This document shows positions 1 through 6,749 of a stretch of DNA of 21,991 nt, piece by piece. The notes below the pieces were generated by a model. That model was not told the DNA's origin, did not search any database, and saw only the letters and a list, made by a program, of their open reading frames with translations. Every line of letters starts with the position of its first letter. Position 1 is the first letter of the stretch. Location of the stretch: assembly GCA_049454855.1 (NCBI GenBank), contig JBMUAQ010000026.1:1-21991 (forward strand), given 5' to 3'. Source of the DNA: UBA2093 sp049454855 (GTDB taxonomy: Bacteria; Actinomycetota; Acidimicrobiia; Acidimicrobiales; Ilumatobacteraceae). The position numbers were made by a program, and so were the translations under genes.

Positions 1-1526
1 GCGAGACCGTTCTCCACGTAGTTCTGGGGCACGTTCGCGATCTGGTTCGCCGCCTGCGAGAACCCGAGGATGAACAGGTTCGGGAAACCGTGCACGTGCA
101 TGCCGTGCAGGCTGCGCATCCCGTCAGCCCACTTCTCCGACAGCAGCAGACCGTCGCGGCCGGCAACGTCGTAGCCGCTGCGACGCGTGTACGTGGTGCC
201 CACCTCGAACCCCGACGCGATCACCATCACGTCCACCGGGTGGTGCACACCGTTCACCCACACACCGGTCTCGTCGATTCGCTCCACGCCCTTCCCGTCG
301 GTGTCGACGAGGTGCGTGTTCGGGTTGTTGAACGACTGCAGGTACTCGTCGTGGAAGCACGGCCGCTTGCACAGCTGGCGGTACCAGGGCTTCAGGGCCT
401 CAGCGGTTGCGGCATCCCCGATGATGGAGTCCACACGTGCGCGGATCTCCGACATCTTCTCGTCGTCGGAGTCTTCGTAGGCCCGCACCAGGGTCTCGGG
501 GCCGAGGGTGCCGCCCGCCTGCACCAACGCGATCATCCGGTCGCGGATTCGCTGCGAGATGTCGGTCCAGCCGTCCTTCACCAGGTCCTCGTCGGCGGAG
601 CCCATGGTCTGCAGCACCGTGAAGTTCATCATCCACTTGCGTTGCCAGCCCGGCTCCAGCGATGCGAACCACTCGGGGTCGATCGGGTGGTTGTTGCGCT
701 CGTCGATGGCCGACGGTGTGCGCTGGAACACGAACAGCTCGCCGGCCCAGCGCGACAGGTGCGGGATGCACTGCACGGCCGTGGCACCGGTGCCGATGAT
801 TCCCACCCTCTTGTCGCGCAGGTTCGTCATCTCGGCCCGCACCGGCTCGCCGCCCGTGTACGACCAGTCCCACCTGCTGGTGTGGAAGGCATGCCCCGCG
901 AACGACTGCAGACCGGGGATGCCGGGCAGTTTCGGGCGGTGCAGAGGGCCCGTGCCCATGCACACGTACCGCGCCATCAGCACGTCACCCCTGTCGGTGC
1001 GCACCTCGTAACGGCCGGCCTCGTCCCTCCAGGTGATCGACGAGATCCCGGTGGACAGCAGTGCGTCCTCGTACAGCCCGAACGTCTCCGCGATGCGCCT
1101 CGCATGTGCATGTATCTCGGGGGCCGGCACGTACTTGGCCGACGGCACCGTGCCCACCTCCTCCATCAACGGGAGGTAGATCATCGCAGCGGTGTCGCAC
1201 ATCGCGCCGGGGTAACGGTTCCAGTACCACACGCCGCCCACGTCGCCGGCCTTGTCGACCAGCCGCACGTCGCTGATGCCCGCCTGCTTCAGGCGCGCGG
1301 CAGTGACGAGACCTGCGAACCCGGCACCCACAATCACCACGTTCACGTCGGTGTGCAGCGGATCACGCGGCGTCACGGGTGTGTACGTGTCATCCATCAG
1401 GTTCGCGAAACGACCCGACGGCTCCTGGTACTGCTCGTTGCCGTCGGGCCGCAGGCGCTTGTCGCGCTCCGCCCGGTAGCGGGTGCGCAGTGCCTGTCGC
1501 TGGTCGTCGGTCAGTTCCGTTGCCAC
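1..1526 (-). CDS. Type I Baeyer-Villiger monooxygenase (partial, 3' end outside window)
   Basis: FAD- and NADPH-dependent monooxygenase that would insert oxygen next to a ketone to give an ester or lactone. It is cytosolic. I read 508 codons from a GTG at 1526 to the left edge with no stop, so the last few dozen residues are missing (family size is about 540-600). The FAD-binding GAGFAG lies near residues 67-72 and is followed by a VWYWNRYPGA segment. The family fingerprint FxGxxxHxxxW is intact as FAGHAFHTSRW at residues 209-219. The second, NADPH-binding Rossmann motif GTGATA starts at residue 245. No ATG or clear ribosome site precedes the GTG. The zinc-ribbon gene upstream ends 34 bp away on the same strand, so the two are probably co-transcribed. 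The substrate cannot be told from sequence (cyclic ketone, steroid or long-chain ketone). Confidence 0.93.
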   Translation of the reverse strand, partial: MATELTDDQRQALRTRYRAERDKRLRPDGNEQYQEPSGRFANLMDDTYTPVTPRDPLHTDVNVVIVGAGFAGLVTAARLKQAGISDVRLVDKAGDVGGVWYWNRYPGAMCDTAAMIYLPLMEEVGTVPSAKYVPAPEIHAHARRIAETFGLYEDALLSTGISSITWRDEAGRYEVRTDRGDVLMARYVCMGTGPLHRPKLPGIPGLQSFAGHAFHTSRWDWSYTGGEPVRAEMTNLRDKRVGIIGTGATAVQCIPHLSRWAGELFVFQRTPSAIDERNNHPIDPEWFASLEPGWQRKWMMNFTVLQTMGSADEDLVKDGWTDISQRIRDRMIALVQAGGTLGPETLVRAYEDSDDEKMSEIRARVDSIIGDAATAEALKPWYRQLCKRPCFHDEYLQSFNNPNTHLVDTDGKGVERIDETGVWVNGVHHPVDVMVIASGFEVGTTYTRRSGYDVAGRDGLLLSEKWADGMRSLHGMHVHGFPNLFILGFSQAANQIANVPQNYVENGL

Positions 1527-1560
1527 GGGGCCGACAGTATTCGCCGCGGGACGGCGGCGG

Positions 1561-1749
1561 TCAGTCGCAGCAACTGTCGCGCCACCCGCACGAGGTGCAC
1601 TTGAAATGGGCATGCTCGGGGATCAGCCCCGAACCACACAGGGGACACTCCGCGAACGTGCCGTACCTGGCCCTGCACTGGTCGAAGGCGGCCGGCTGGC
1701 CGGCTGCAGGGTTGTTGGGGTCAACGGGGGCTCTGGACGGGCCGTTCAT
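1561..1749 (-). CDS. Small zinc-ribbon protein, function unknown
   Basis: A 62-residue protein from the ATG at 1749; an alternative in-frame start at 1800 would add 17 residues. The N-terminal third is Pro/Asn/Ala-rich and looks disordered. The C-terminal half carries two knuckles, CPLC (35-38) and CTSC (51-54), each followed by Gly, plus Cys25 and a terminal Cys60-Cys61. This is the layout of a small zinc ribbon or rubredoxin-like fold. The conserved-looking CGWRDSCC ending argues that it is a real gene and not a shadow. It lies 34 bp upstream of the monooxygenase gene on the same strand, so it may accompany that enzyme, but I do not recognise a function. There is no signal peptide. Confidence 0.75.
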   Translation of the reverse strand: MNGPSRAPVDPNNPAAGQPAAFDQCRARYGTFAECPLCGSGLIPEHAHFKCTSCGWRDSCCD

Positions 1750-1808
1750 GGCGCCATGTTGGCAGGAAACCGCCCCCAGGGACGGGAATAAGCCCGCCAC
1801 ACTTCTGG

Positions 1809-1828
1809 TTTAGGACACCTGAACTAAA
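1809..1828. promoter_or_regulatory. AT-rich divergent promoter area with short inverted repeat
   Basis: The 165-bp gap between the zinc-ribbon start (1749) and the ARPP-1-like start (1915) contains one AT-rich patch at about 1807-1830. It holds a 5-bp inverted repeat, TTTAG (1809-1813) and CTAAA (1824-1828), spaced by 10 bp. TAAATA at 1825-1830 could serve as a -10 element for the plus-strand gene. The patch is the most promoter-like sequence in the gap; operator function is a guess. Confidence 0.35.
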
Positions 1829-1914
1829 TACGACACACCCCTGCCGTACGTTCCCCCCGGGCCGCAAGGAGCCCGCACCACAGGTCACGAACACACAGAA
1901 ATGAGGCACACACC

Positions 1915-2826
1915 ATGACCATCCAGACACTAAAGAACACCAAGGTCCACGAGCCCATCCGCCGCAAGGGCATGTCGGTCTTCCCGCTGTCGCTCCCCGT
2001 CGAGCGGCCCACCGACGCGAAGATCGCCGACGACACCCTGGTGGTGTCCGAGCTCCCCACCGCCACGGTGCCCCAGCTGCAGGTGCACAACCCGGGCACG
2101 GTGCCGATGCTCATCCCTGCCGGGCGCGTTCTCGAGGGCGGCCGCCAGACCCGCACCGTGAACGTGTCGATCCTGGTGCCCGCCGGGGCCACCATCACCA
2201 TCCCCGTCTCGTGCGTGGAGGCCGGCCGCTGGCACGGCGGCAGCATGTTCCGCAACTCCGGCCGCAACCTGAGCCGCCGCGCCCGCATCGCCAAGGAGCG
2301 CGGCGTCTACAACAGCATCCGCTCGCGCGGTGCGAAGAACTCCGACCAGGGCGCGGTGTGGAACAGCATCTCCGAGGAGCTCTCGAGGCGCCACCTCAGC
2401 AGCGACTCCTCGCTGTACCTCGAGGCCGAGCTCTACGTCGAGAAGGACCGCGAGATGTTCACCCTCGTGAACGAGCTGCTGGAGAAGGGCGTCCAGGACG
2501 GCCAGACCGGCATCGCCATCGCCTACGGCGACAAGGTGGTGGGGGTCGAGCTCTTCACCAGCACCGCCGACCTCGCCGCCAGCTGGGAGGCGCTCGTGCG
2601 CACCGCCGTGCTCGACGCCGACACGTCCCGCACCGACTCCGACGCCAGTGCGACCGTGGCCGACGTGGAGGCCTTCCTCGCCCGTGTGGCGGCCCACCCA
2701 GCCACCACCACCGACGGCACCGGTCTCGGCACCGAGTTCCACGTGGCGGAGGCCGACCTCGTCGCCCACGCACTCACCGACGAGGCCGGCAACCTCGTCC
2801 ACGCGTACGCGTTCGTCGACGCCTGA
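1915..2826 (+). CDS. ARPP-1 / DUF6569-like protein
   Basis: A 303-residue cytosolic protein without signal peptide or membrane segment. Residues 15-215 match what I know of the ARPP-1 family (DUF6569). The hallmarks are a PxLIPAGRVLEGGRQ-type segment at about 64-78, followed by RTVN and LVPAG, then PVSCVEAGRW at 97-106. The biochemical role of the family is not established; it takes its name from proteins also carrying ADP-ribosylglycohydrolase, rhodanese or phosphatase domains. None of those partner domains is visible here. The C-terminal 70 residues are Ala/Thr/Asp-rich and less conserved-looking. A GAGG at 1903-1906 sits 8 nt before the ATG as ribosome site. It is transcribed alone, divergent from the zinc-ribbon/monooxygenase pair and convergent with the selenoprotein-type gene. 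Confidence 0.8.
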   Translation: MTIQTLKNTKVHEPIRRKGMSVFPLSLPVERPTDAKIADDTLVVSELPTATVPQLQVHNPGTVPMLIPAGRVLEGGRQTRTVNVSILVPAGATITIPVSCVEAGRWHGGSMFRNSGRNLSRRARIAKERGVYNSIRSRGAKNSDQGAVWNSISEELSRRHLSSDSSLYLEAELYVEKDREMFTLVNELLEKGVQDGQTGIAIAYGDKVVGVELFTSTADLAASWEALVRTAVLDADTSRTDSDASATVADVEAFLARVAAHPATTTDGTGLGTEFHVAEADLVAHALTDEAGNLVHAYAFVDA

Positions 2827-2842
2827 TCGGGCAGGTCAGCGT

Positions 2843-2879
2843 GGCCCCCGGCACCGCACTTCAGCGGTTGCCGGGGGTC
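2843..2879. terminator. Long GC-rich hairpin between convergent genes
   Basis: Arms 2843-2857 and 2864-2879 are nearly perfectly complementary (one bulged base, one G/T position) around a 6-nt loop at 2858-2863. It lies just after the ARPP-1-like stop (2826) and covers the last codons of the minus-strand gene; that gene's TGA stop is in the loop. There is no T-run. It probably acts as a bidirectional terminator of the G+C-rich actinobacterial kind. Confidence 0.65.
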
Positions 2880-4015
2880 ATGTAGAACCACACGGGAAAC
2901 TTGGCCCCGGCATCCCTGATTGCCGCACGTGCGGCCAGCACGGTGCGCCCGGCCTCGGTGCGGGTGAAGAACCAGTCCTCCATCGCGCGACCGCCCGGCG
3001 GAGGTCCCTCCACCAGCTCGAGCGCGGCCTCCTCGTAGTACGCACTGATGTCATGGCACAACGCGGTGGTGTTGTTGCCCGGGATCCCCACCGACGTCCA
3101 GTCCTCGCCGTGGGCGATGCGGTCGAGCATCGCGAGCGCACCCTCGACACCGTCCGCGCTGATGCTGCGGCCGACATCGGTGACTCCCCGACGTGCCAAC
3201 GTGCGTTCGTATGCCTTCCGCAGCCCTCTCGCCTCGTCGACACACGGCGGCAGGCCGGGGTCGAACCTGGGTGGCAGCGCGCATGCCACCGCATCGGTAT
3301 CTGCCTCGATGACCTCGGGGTGATCGACGAGCACGGGCCCGGATGGCTCCGACAACAGGGCGAACGCCCGGGCGATCACATCATGCTGGAATGCAGGGTC
3401 GTTCGGCCTGCCGAGGGGCCGGCCCAGCGGGAACTCACAGTGGAGGGCACGGGGCGGTGCCGTCTTCTCGGCCATCTCCCTCACGGATGACAGCACGACG
3501 GTGGCGATGCCTGCCGCCTCGAACACATGCGCGAGCACACTCACGGTGCGCGTGCAGAGCGGTCAAACGGGCGTGAGCAACACCACGTCGACACCGTCCT
3601 CGCGCAGCAACGCGGCCGCGCGCGGACCGGAGTCGTGACGGATGGTCGACACGTCGTCGGGCTGGTTCCCGGCGAACGAGAGGTGCCGCGGCGCCACCGA
3701 GCCGATCACACCGTCGGCAGCCAGTTCCTCCAGACGGTCGATCGGGTACACCACGTTCAGATCGAGCTTCATTCCCACGTGATCGAAGTTCGGGCTCCAG
3801 TGGCCCATCACCAGGTCCCGGCGTTCTCTCGCGATGGTCCGGAACCCCGTGTCACCGGCGGAGAACCCCTCGTCGTCGGCAGAGTGGATGGCAGCAGACG
3901 TCACGATCGCGACCCGCGCGGAGCCCAGCACAGGCGGGCTGACGAACGCCGGGTTCTCGAACGTGGGGCACGGCAACGAGGCCGAGTGCGCCCTCATCAT
4001 CTGGTCACCGTTCAT
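2861..4015 (-). CDS. Glycine/sarcosine/betaine/D-proline reductase selenoprotein B-family protein with in-frame UGA (predicted Sec151)
   Basis: Two minus-strand open frames, 4015-3566 and 3562-2861, are in the same reading frame and are separated only by a TGA at 3565-3563. Read through, they give 384 residues with the junction TPV-U-PLCTRTVS: Sec151, Cys154, a UxxC redox motif. Residues before the junction (AIVTSAAIH, FSAGDTGFR, PNFDHVG, DLNVVYPIDRLEELA) and after it (VLAHVFEAAGIATV, PPRALHCEFPLGRPLG) are both typical of GrdB/PrdB-like proteins. Homologs known to me have Cys or Sec at the UGA position. A hairpin lies just downstream. The ATG at 4015 has GGGGGA 7 nt upstream. The canonical stop at 2863-2861 is also TGA. 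The protein probably does redox chemistry on a thiol or selenol adduct; the substrate is unknown. No selA, selB, selC or selD is in the window. The alternatives are a TGC-to-TGA sequencing error or a recent nonsense mutation. Confidence 0.82.
3535..3551 (-). promoter_or_regulatory. Candidate bacterial SECIS hairpin
   Basis: On the mRNA, 11 nt after the UGA, a 6-bp stem (GCGCAC pairing with GUGUGC, one G-U pair) closes a 5-nt loop CGUGA. The loop begins 17 nt after the UGA and has G as its second base, followed by U. This agrees with the published general rule for bacterial SECIS elements (loop 16-37 nt from the UGA, G among the first two loop bases). It is inside coding sequence, as expected for bacteria. 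A short GC-rich stem can occur by chance. Confidence 0.6.
3563..3565 (-). other. In-frame UGA, predicted selenocysteine codon
   Basis: TGA (plus-strand TCA) that interrupts the selenoprotein-B-family frame at codon 151. Conserved family sequence continues in the same frame immediately on both sides, and a Cys lies three residues later (UxxC). Confidence 0.78.
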
Positions 4016-4018
4016 GGC

Positions 4019-4037
4019 GTTTTCCCCCACGGGAAAC
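4019..4037 (-). promoter_or_regulatory. 5'-leader hairpin covering the ribosome site of the selenoprotein-type gene
   Basis: An inverted repeat, GTTTTCCC (4019-4026) and GGGAAAC (4031-4037), with a 4-nt loop and one bulged A lies immediately upstream of the ATG at 4015. In the mRNA the GGGGGA ribosome site falls inside the stem or loop, so folding could limit initiation. As DNA it could instead be an operator in the 149-bp divergent region shared with the fusion gene at 4165. Confidence 0.4.
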
Positions 4038-4164
4038 GTACCCGCTGCGGCCGGTCCGGGGCGCACCCTGGCGCGCCGGCCCGGGCTAGACACCGTTTCT
4101 CCCCGCCTGCGAGACTGACGCCGGCAGGTCCCGGCGTGGCGCCGGGTGTGCGAGGGGGTGCGGC

Positions 4165-6729
4165 ATGGCCGGGTCGAATGACGTTGACGTGGTGGTGGTG
4201 GGAGCCGGTTTCTCCGGCCTGTACCTGGTGCATTCGTTGCGGAAGGCGGGTTTCTCGTTCCGCGTGCTGGAGTCCGGCGGCGACGTCGGAGGCACCTGGT
4301 ACTGGAACCGCTACCCCGGTGCCCGCTGCGACATCCCCACCACCGACTACACGTTCTCGTGGGACCCCGACCTCGACCACGAGTGGACATGGTCGGAGAA
4401 GTACGCCACCCAACCCGAGATCCTCTCGTACGCGCAGTTCGTGGCGAGGAAGCACGACATGTACCCGCACATCACGTTCGACACGAAGGTGACGAACGCA
4501 GTGTGGGACGACACCGCACGCAGATGGAACGTCACCACCGACGGCGGGGAGTCGATCTCGTGCCGCCACTACGTGATGGCAACCGGGTGCCTCTCGGTGC
4601 CCAAGGACCCCGACATCCCCGGCACCGACCGTTTCTCGGGTCGGGTGTTCGTCACCGGCCGCTGGCCGCACGAGAAGGTGGACTTCACGGGCCGCCGTGT
4701 CGCGGTGATCGGCACCGGGTCATCGGGCATCCAGTCGATCCCGCTCATCGCGGAGGAGGCGCTGCAGGTCACCGTGTTCCAGCGCACACCGAACTTCTCG
4801 GTGCCCGCGTTCAACGGCCCGGTGTCGGAGGACCGCAAGGCGCCGCTCCGTGCCGACCGCGACGCGTACCGCGAGGCGGCGCGGTGGAGCCGCGGCGGCG
4901 TGCCGCTCGCCCCGAGCACGGCGTCGGCGCTCCTCACAGCACCCGACGAGCGGCGCGAGATGTTCGACGCGGCATGGAACCGCGGCGAGCTGTTCTCCAT
5001 CCTCGGCATCTTCATGGACCAGGCATCCAACCGCGAGGCAAACGACATCGTCTCGGAGATGATCCGCGAGAGGATCCGCTCGACGGTGAAGGACCCCCGC
5101 ACGGCCGAGCTGCTCTGCCCGAAGACCTACCCCTTCGGCACGAAGCGGCCCTGCCTCGACACCAACTACTTCGAGACGTACAACAAGCCCCACGTGCGGC
5201 TGGTCGACCTCAACACGAGCCCCATCTCCACCATCAACGAGAAGGGCATCGAGTTCGCGGGCGAGAACGTGGAGTTCGACGACATCGTGTACGCCACCGG
5301 CTTCGACGCGATGACCGGCGCGATTGTGGGTGTCGACATCACCGGCCGCCGCGGGCTGACCCTGAAGAAGAAGTGGGAGCACGGGCCGCTGCAGTACCTC
5401 GGCCTCATGACGAAGGACTTCCCCAACCTGTTCATGATCACGGGGCCGGGCAGCCCGAGCGTGCTCTCCAACATGATGGTCTCGATCGAGCAGCACGTCG
5501 ACTGGGTCACCGACACCCTCGTGCACATGCGCGACAACGGCTGGGACACGATCGAACCCACCGACACCGCCGAGGACGGTTGGGTGCGCCACGGCTCCGA
5601 CTTCGCGAACATCTCGCTGATGAAGGACACCAACTCCTGGTACATGGGCGCGAACGTGCCCGGAAAGCCGCGCGTGATGCTCCCCTACCTTGGCGGCGTC
5701 GACGGCTACCGCCGCGTGTGCAACGAGGTGGTGGAGAAGGGCTACCTCGGCTTCGACCTCGCAGGTGCGAACGGACGCGTGTGCAACGACGGCATCGTGC
5801 GCGAGCTGCAGCCTGACGTGTTCATCGTGCTCGACATGATGGCCCAGCTCGGTCTTCCCCCGCTCGAGTCGATGTCACCCGAGGGTGCGCGCGAGTTCAT
5901 GACGATGAGCAGCGGGGCACGGCCCCCGGGGCCGGAAGTCGGCGAGATGGTGGACGGCACCCTCCCCGCCGCGGACGGGTCCGACCTGCAGTGGAGGCTC
6001 TACAGGCCCGCATCGAAGGGCCCGCACCCCGTGGTGGTGTACTTCCACGGCGGCGGCTGGGTGATCGGCGACCACGTGAGCGACGAACCGATGATCCGCG
6101 ACCTCGTCGCAAAGTCGGGTGCGATGTTCGTGTCCGTGAACTACCGCCACGCACCCGAGGCACCGTTCCCCGCGGCCGCCGACGACGCGTGCGCCGCGCT
6201 GAAGTGGGTTGCCGACCACGCCGCACCGCTCGGCGGGGACCCGTCCCGCATCGCAGTCGCGGGGTGGAGTGCCGGCGGCAACGTTGCCGCTGTGGCGGCG
6301 CAGTGGGCCCGCGACAACGGCGGCCCCGCGCTGCGCGGCCAGCTCCTGCTCACGCCGGTCACCGACGGTTCGCGCGAGTACCCGTCGATGAGGCAGAACG
6401 CCGAGGGCTACGTGCTCACCAAGGCGCTCATGGACTGGTTCTGGGGCCACTACGCCGACAATTCACAGCGCAGGGATCCGAAGGCCTCCCCGCTTCTTGC
6501 GTCCTCGCTGGAGGGGCTCCCGCCCACCACGATCGTCACGGCGCAGTTCGACCCATTGCGCGACGAGGGCGATGCGTATGCCGAAGCGCTCGCGAAGGCC
6601 GGCGTGAAGGTGCACCACATCCGCGCCGGCGGCCACACCCATACCTCCATCTCCATGGCGGGCGTGGTGCTGTCGGGCGAGCCGTACCGCCAGAAGATGG
6701 CGGACGCGGTACGCGGCTTCTTCGCCTGA
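4165..6729 (+). CDS. Fusion of Baeyer-Villiger-type flavin monooxygenase and HSL-type alpha/beta hydrolase
   Basis: An 854-residue two-domain protein. Residues 1-545 are a type I Baeyer-Villiger-like flavoprotein: GAGFSG (13-18), TWYWNRYPGARCD (44-56), second Rossmann GTGSSG (183-188), and Arg328 in a GTKRP motif matching the catalytic Arg of this family. The fingerprint FxGxxxHxxxW reads FSGRVFVTGRW (157-167), so the usual His is Val163. Residues 600-854 are a hormone-sensitive-lipase-type esterase: oxyanion HGGGW (628-632), nucleophile Ser702 in GWSAG, Asp796 in FDPLRDEG, and His824 or His826. The pairing suggests ketone oxidation to an ester followed by its hydrolysis in one polypeptide. 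GAGGGGG lies 6 nt before the ATG. It is divergent from the selenoprotein-type gene and convergent with the carotenoid oxygenase. The loss of the fingerprint His leaves the exact oxidation reaction open. Confidence 0.93.
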   Translation: MAGSNDVDVVVVGAGFSGLYLVHSLRKAGFSFRVLESGGDVGGTWYWNRYPGARCDIPTTDYTFSWDPDLDHEWTWSEKYATQPEILSYAQFVARKHDMYPHITFDTKVTNAVWDDTARRWNVTTDGGESISCRHYVMATGCLSVPKDPDIPGTDRFSGRVFVTGRWPHEKVDFTGRRVAVIGTGSSGIQSIPLIAEEALQVTVFQRTPNFSVPAFNGPVSEDRKAPLRADRDAYREAARWSRGGVPLAPSTASALLTAPDERREMFDAAWNRGELFSILGIFMDQASNREANDIVSEMIRERIRSTVKDPRTAELLCPKTYPFGTKRPCLDTNYFETYNKPHVRLVDLNTSPISTINEKGIEFAGENVEFDDIVYATGFDAMTGAIVGVDITGRRGLTLKKKWEHGPLQYLGLMTKDFPNLFMITGPGSPSVLSNMMVSIEQHVDWVTDTLVHMRDNGWDTIEPTDTAEDGWVRHGSDFANISLMKDTNSWYMGANVPGKPRVMLPYLGGVDGYRRVCNEVVEKGYLGFDLAGANGRVCNDGIVRELQPDVFIVLDMMAQLGLPPLESMSPEGAREFMTMSSGARPPGPEVGEMVDGTLPAADGSDLQWRLYRPASKGPHPVVVYFHGGGWVIGDHVSDEPMIRDLVAKSGAMFVSVNYRHAPEAPFPAAADDACAALKWVADHAAPLGGDPSRIAVAGWSAGGNVAAVAAQWARDNGGPALRGQLLLTPVTDGSREYPSMRQNAEGYVLTKALMDWFWGHYADNSQRRDPKASPLLASSLEGLPPTTIVTAQFDPLRDEGDAYAEALAKAGVKVHHIRAGGHTHTSISMAGVVLSGEPYRQKMADAVRGFFA

Positions 6730-6749
6730 CCCGAAGGGAACGGTCAGGC
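6724..6749. terminator. Perfect inverted repeat between convergent stops
   Basis: GCCTGACC (6724-6731) and GGTCAGGC (6742-6749) form a perfect 8-bp stem with a 10-nt loop. Each arm contains the stop codon of one of the two convergent genes (6727-6729 on plus, 6744-6746 on minus). There is no T-run. It is probably a compact bidirectional terminator. Confidence 0.6.

Noticed and set aside
90..1604. Long plus-strand frame (504 codons) opposite the first monooxygenase
   Set aside because: It encodes His/Arg/Val-rich low-complexity protein with no motif. The opposite strand carries an intact monooxygenase. High third-position G+C creates such antisense frames.
1809..1828. Iron-regulator (IdeR/DtxR) box
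   Set aside because: The inverted repeat starts with TTAGG and ends with CTAAA-like sequence, but only about 12 of 19 positions agree with the consensus, and the centre and right half fit poorly.
2861..3544. Separate 227-residue gene starting at a GTG just after the UGA
   Set aside because: It lacks the N-terminal half found in the family. That half is present in the same frame just upstream, and no ribosome site precedes the GTG. Read-through explains both parts better.
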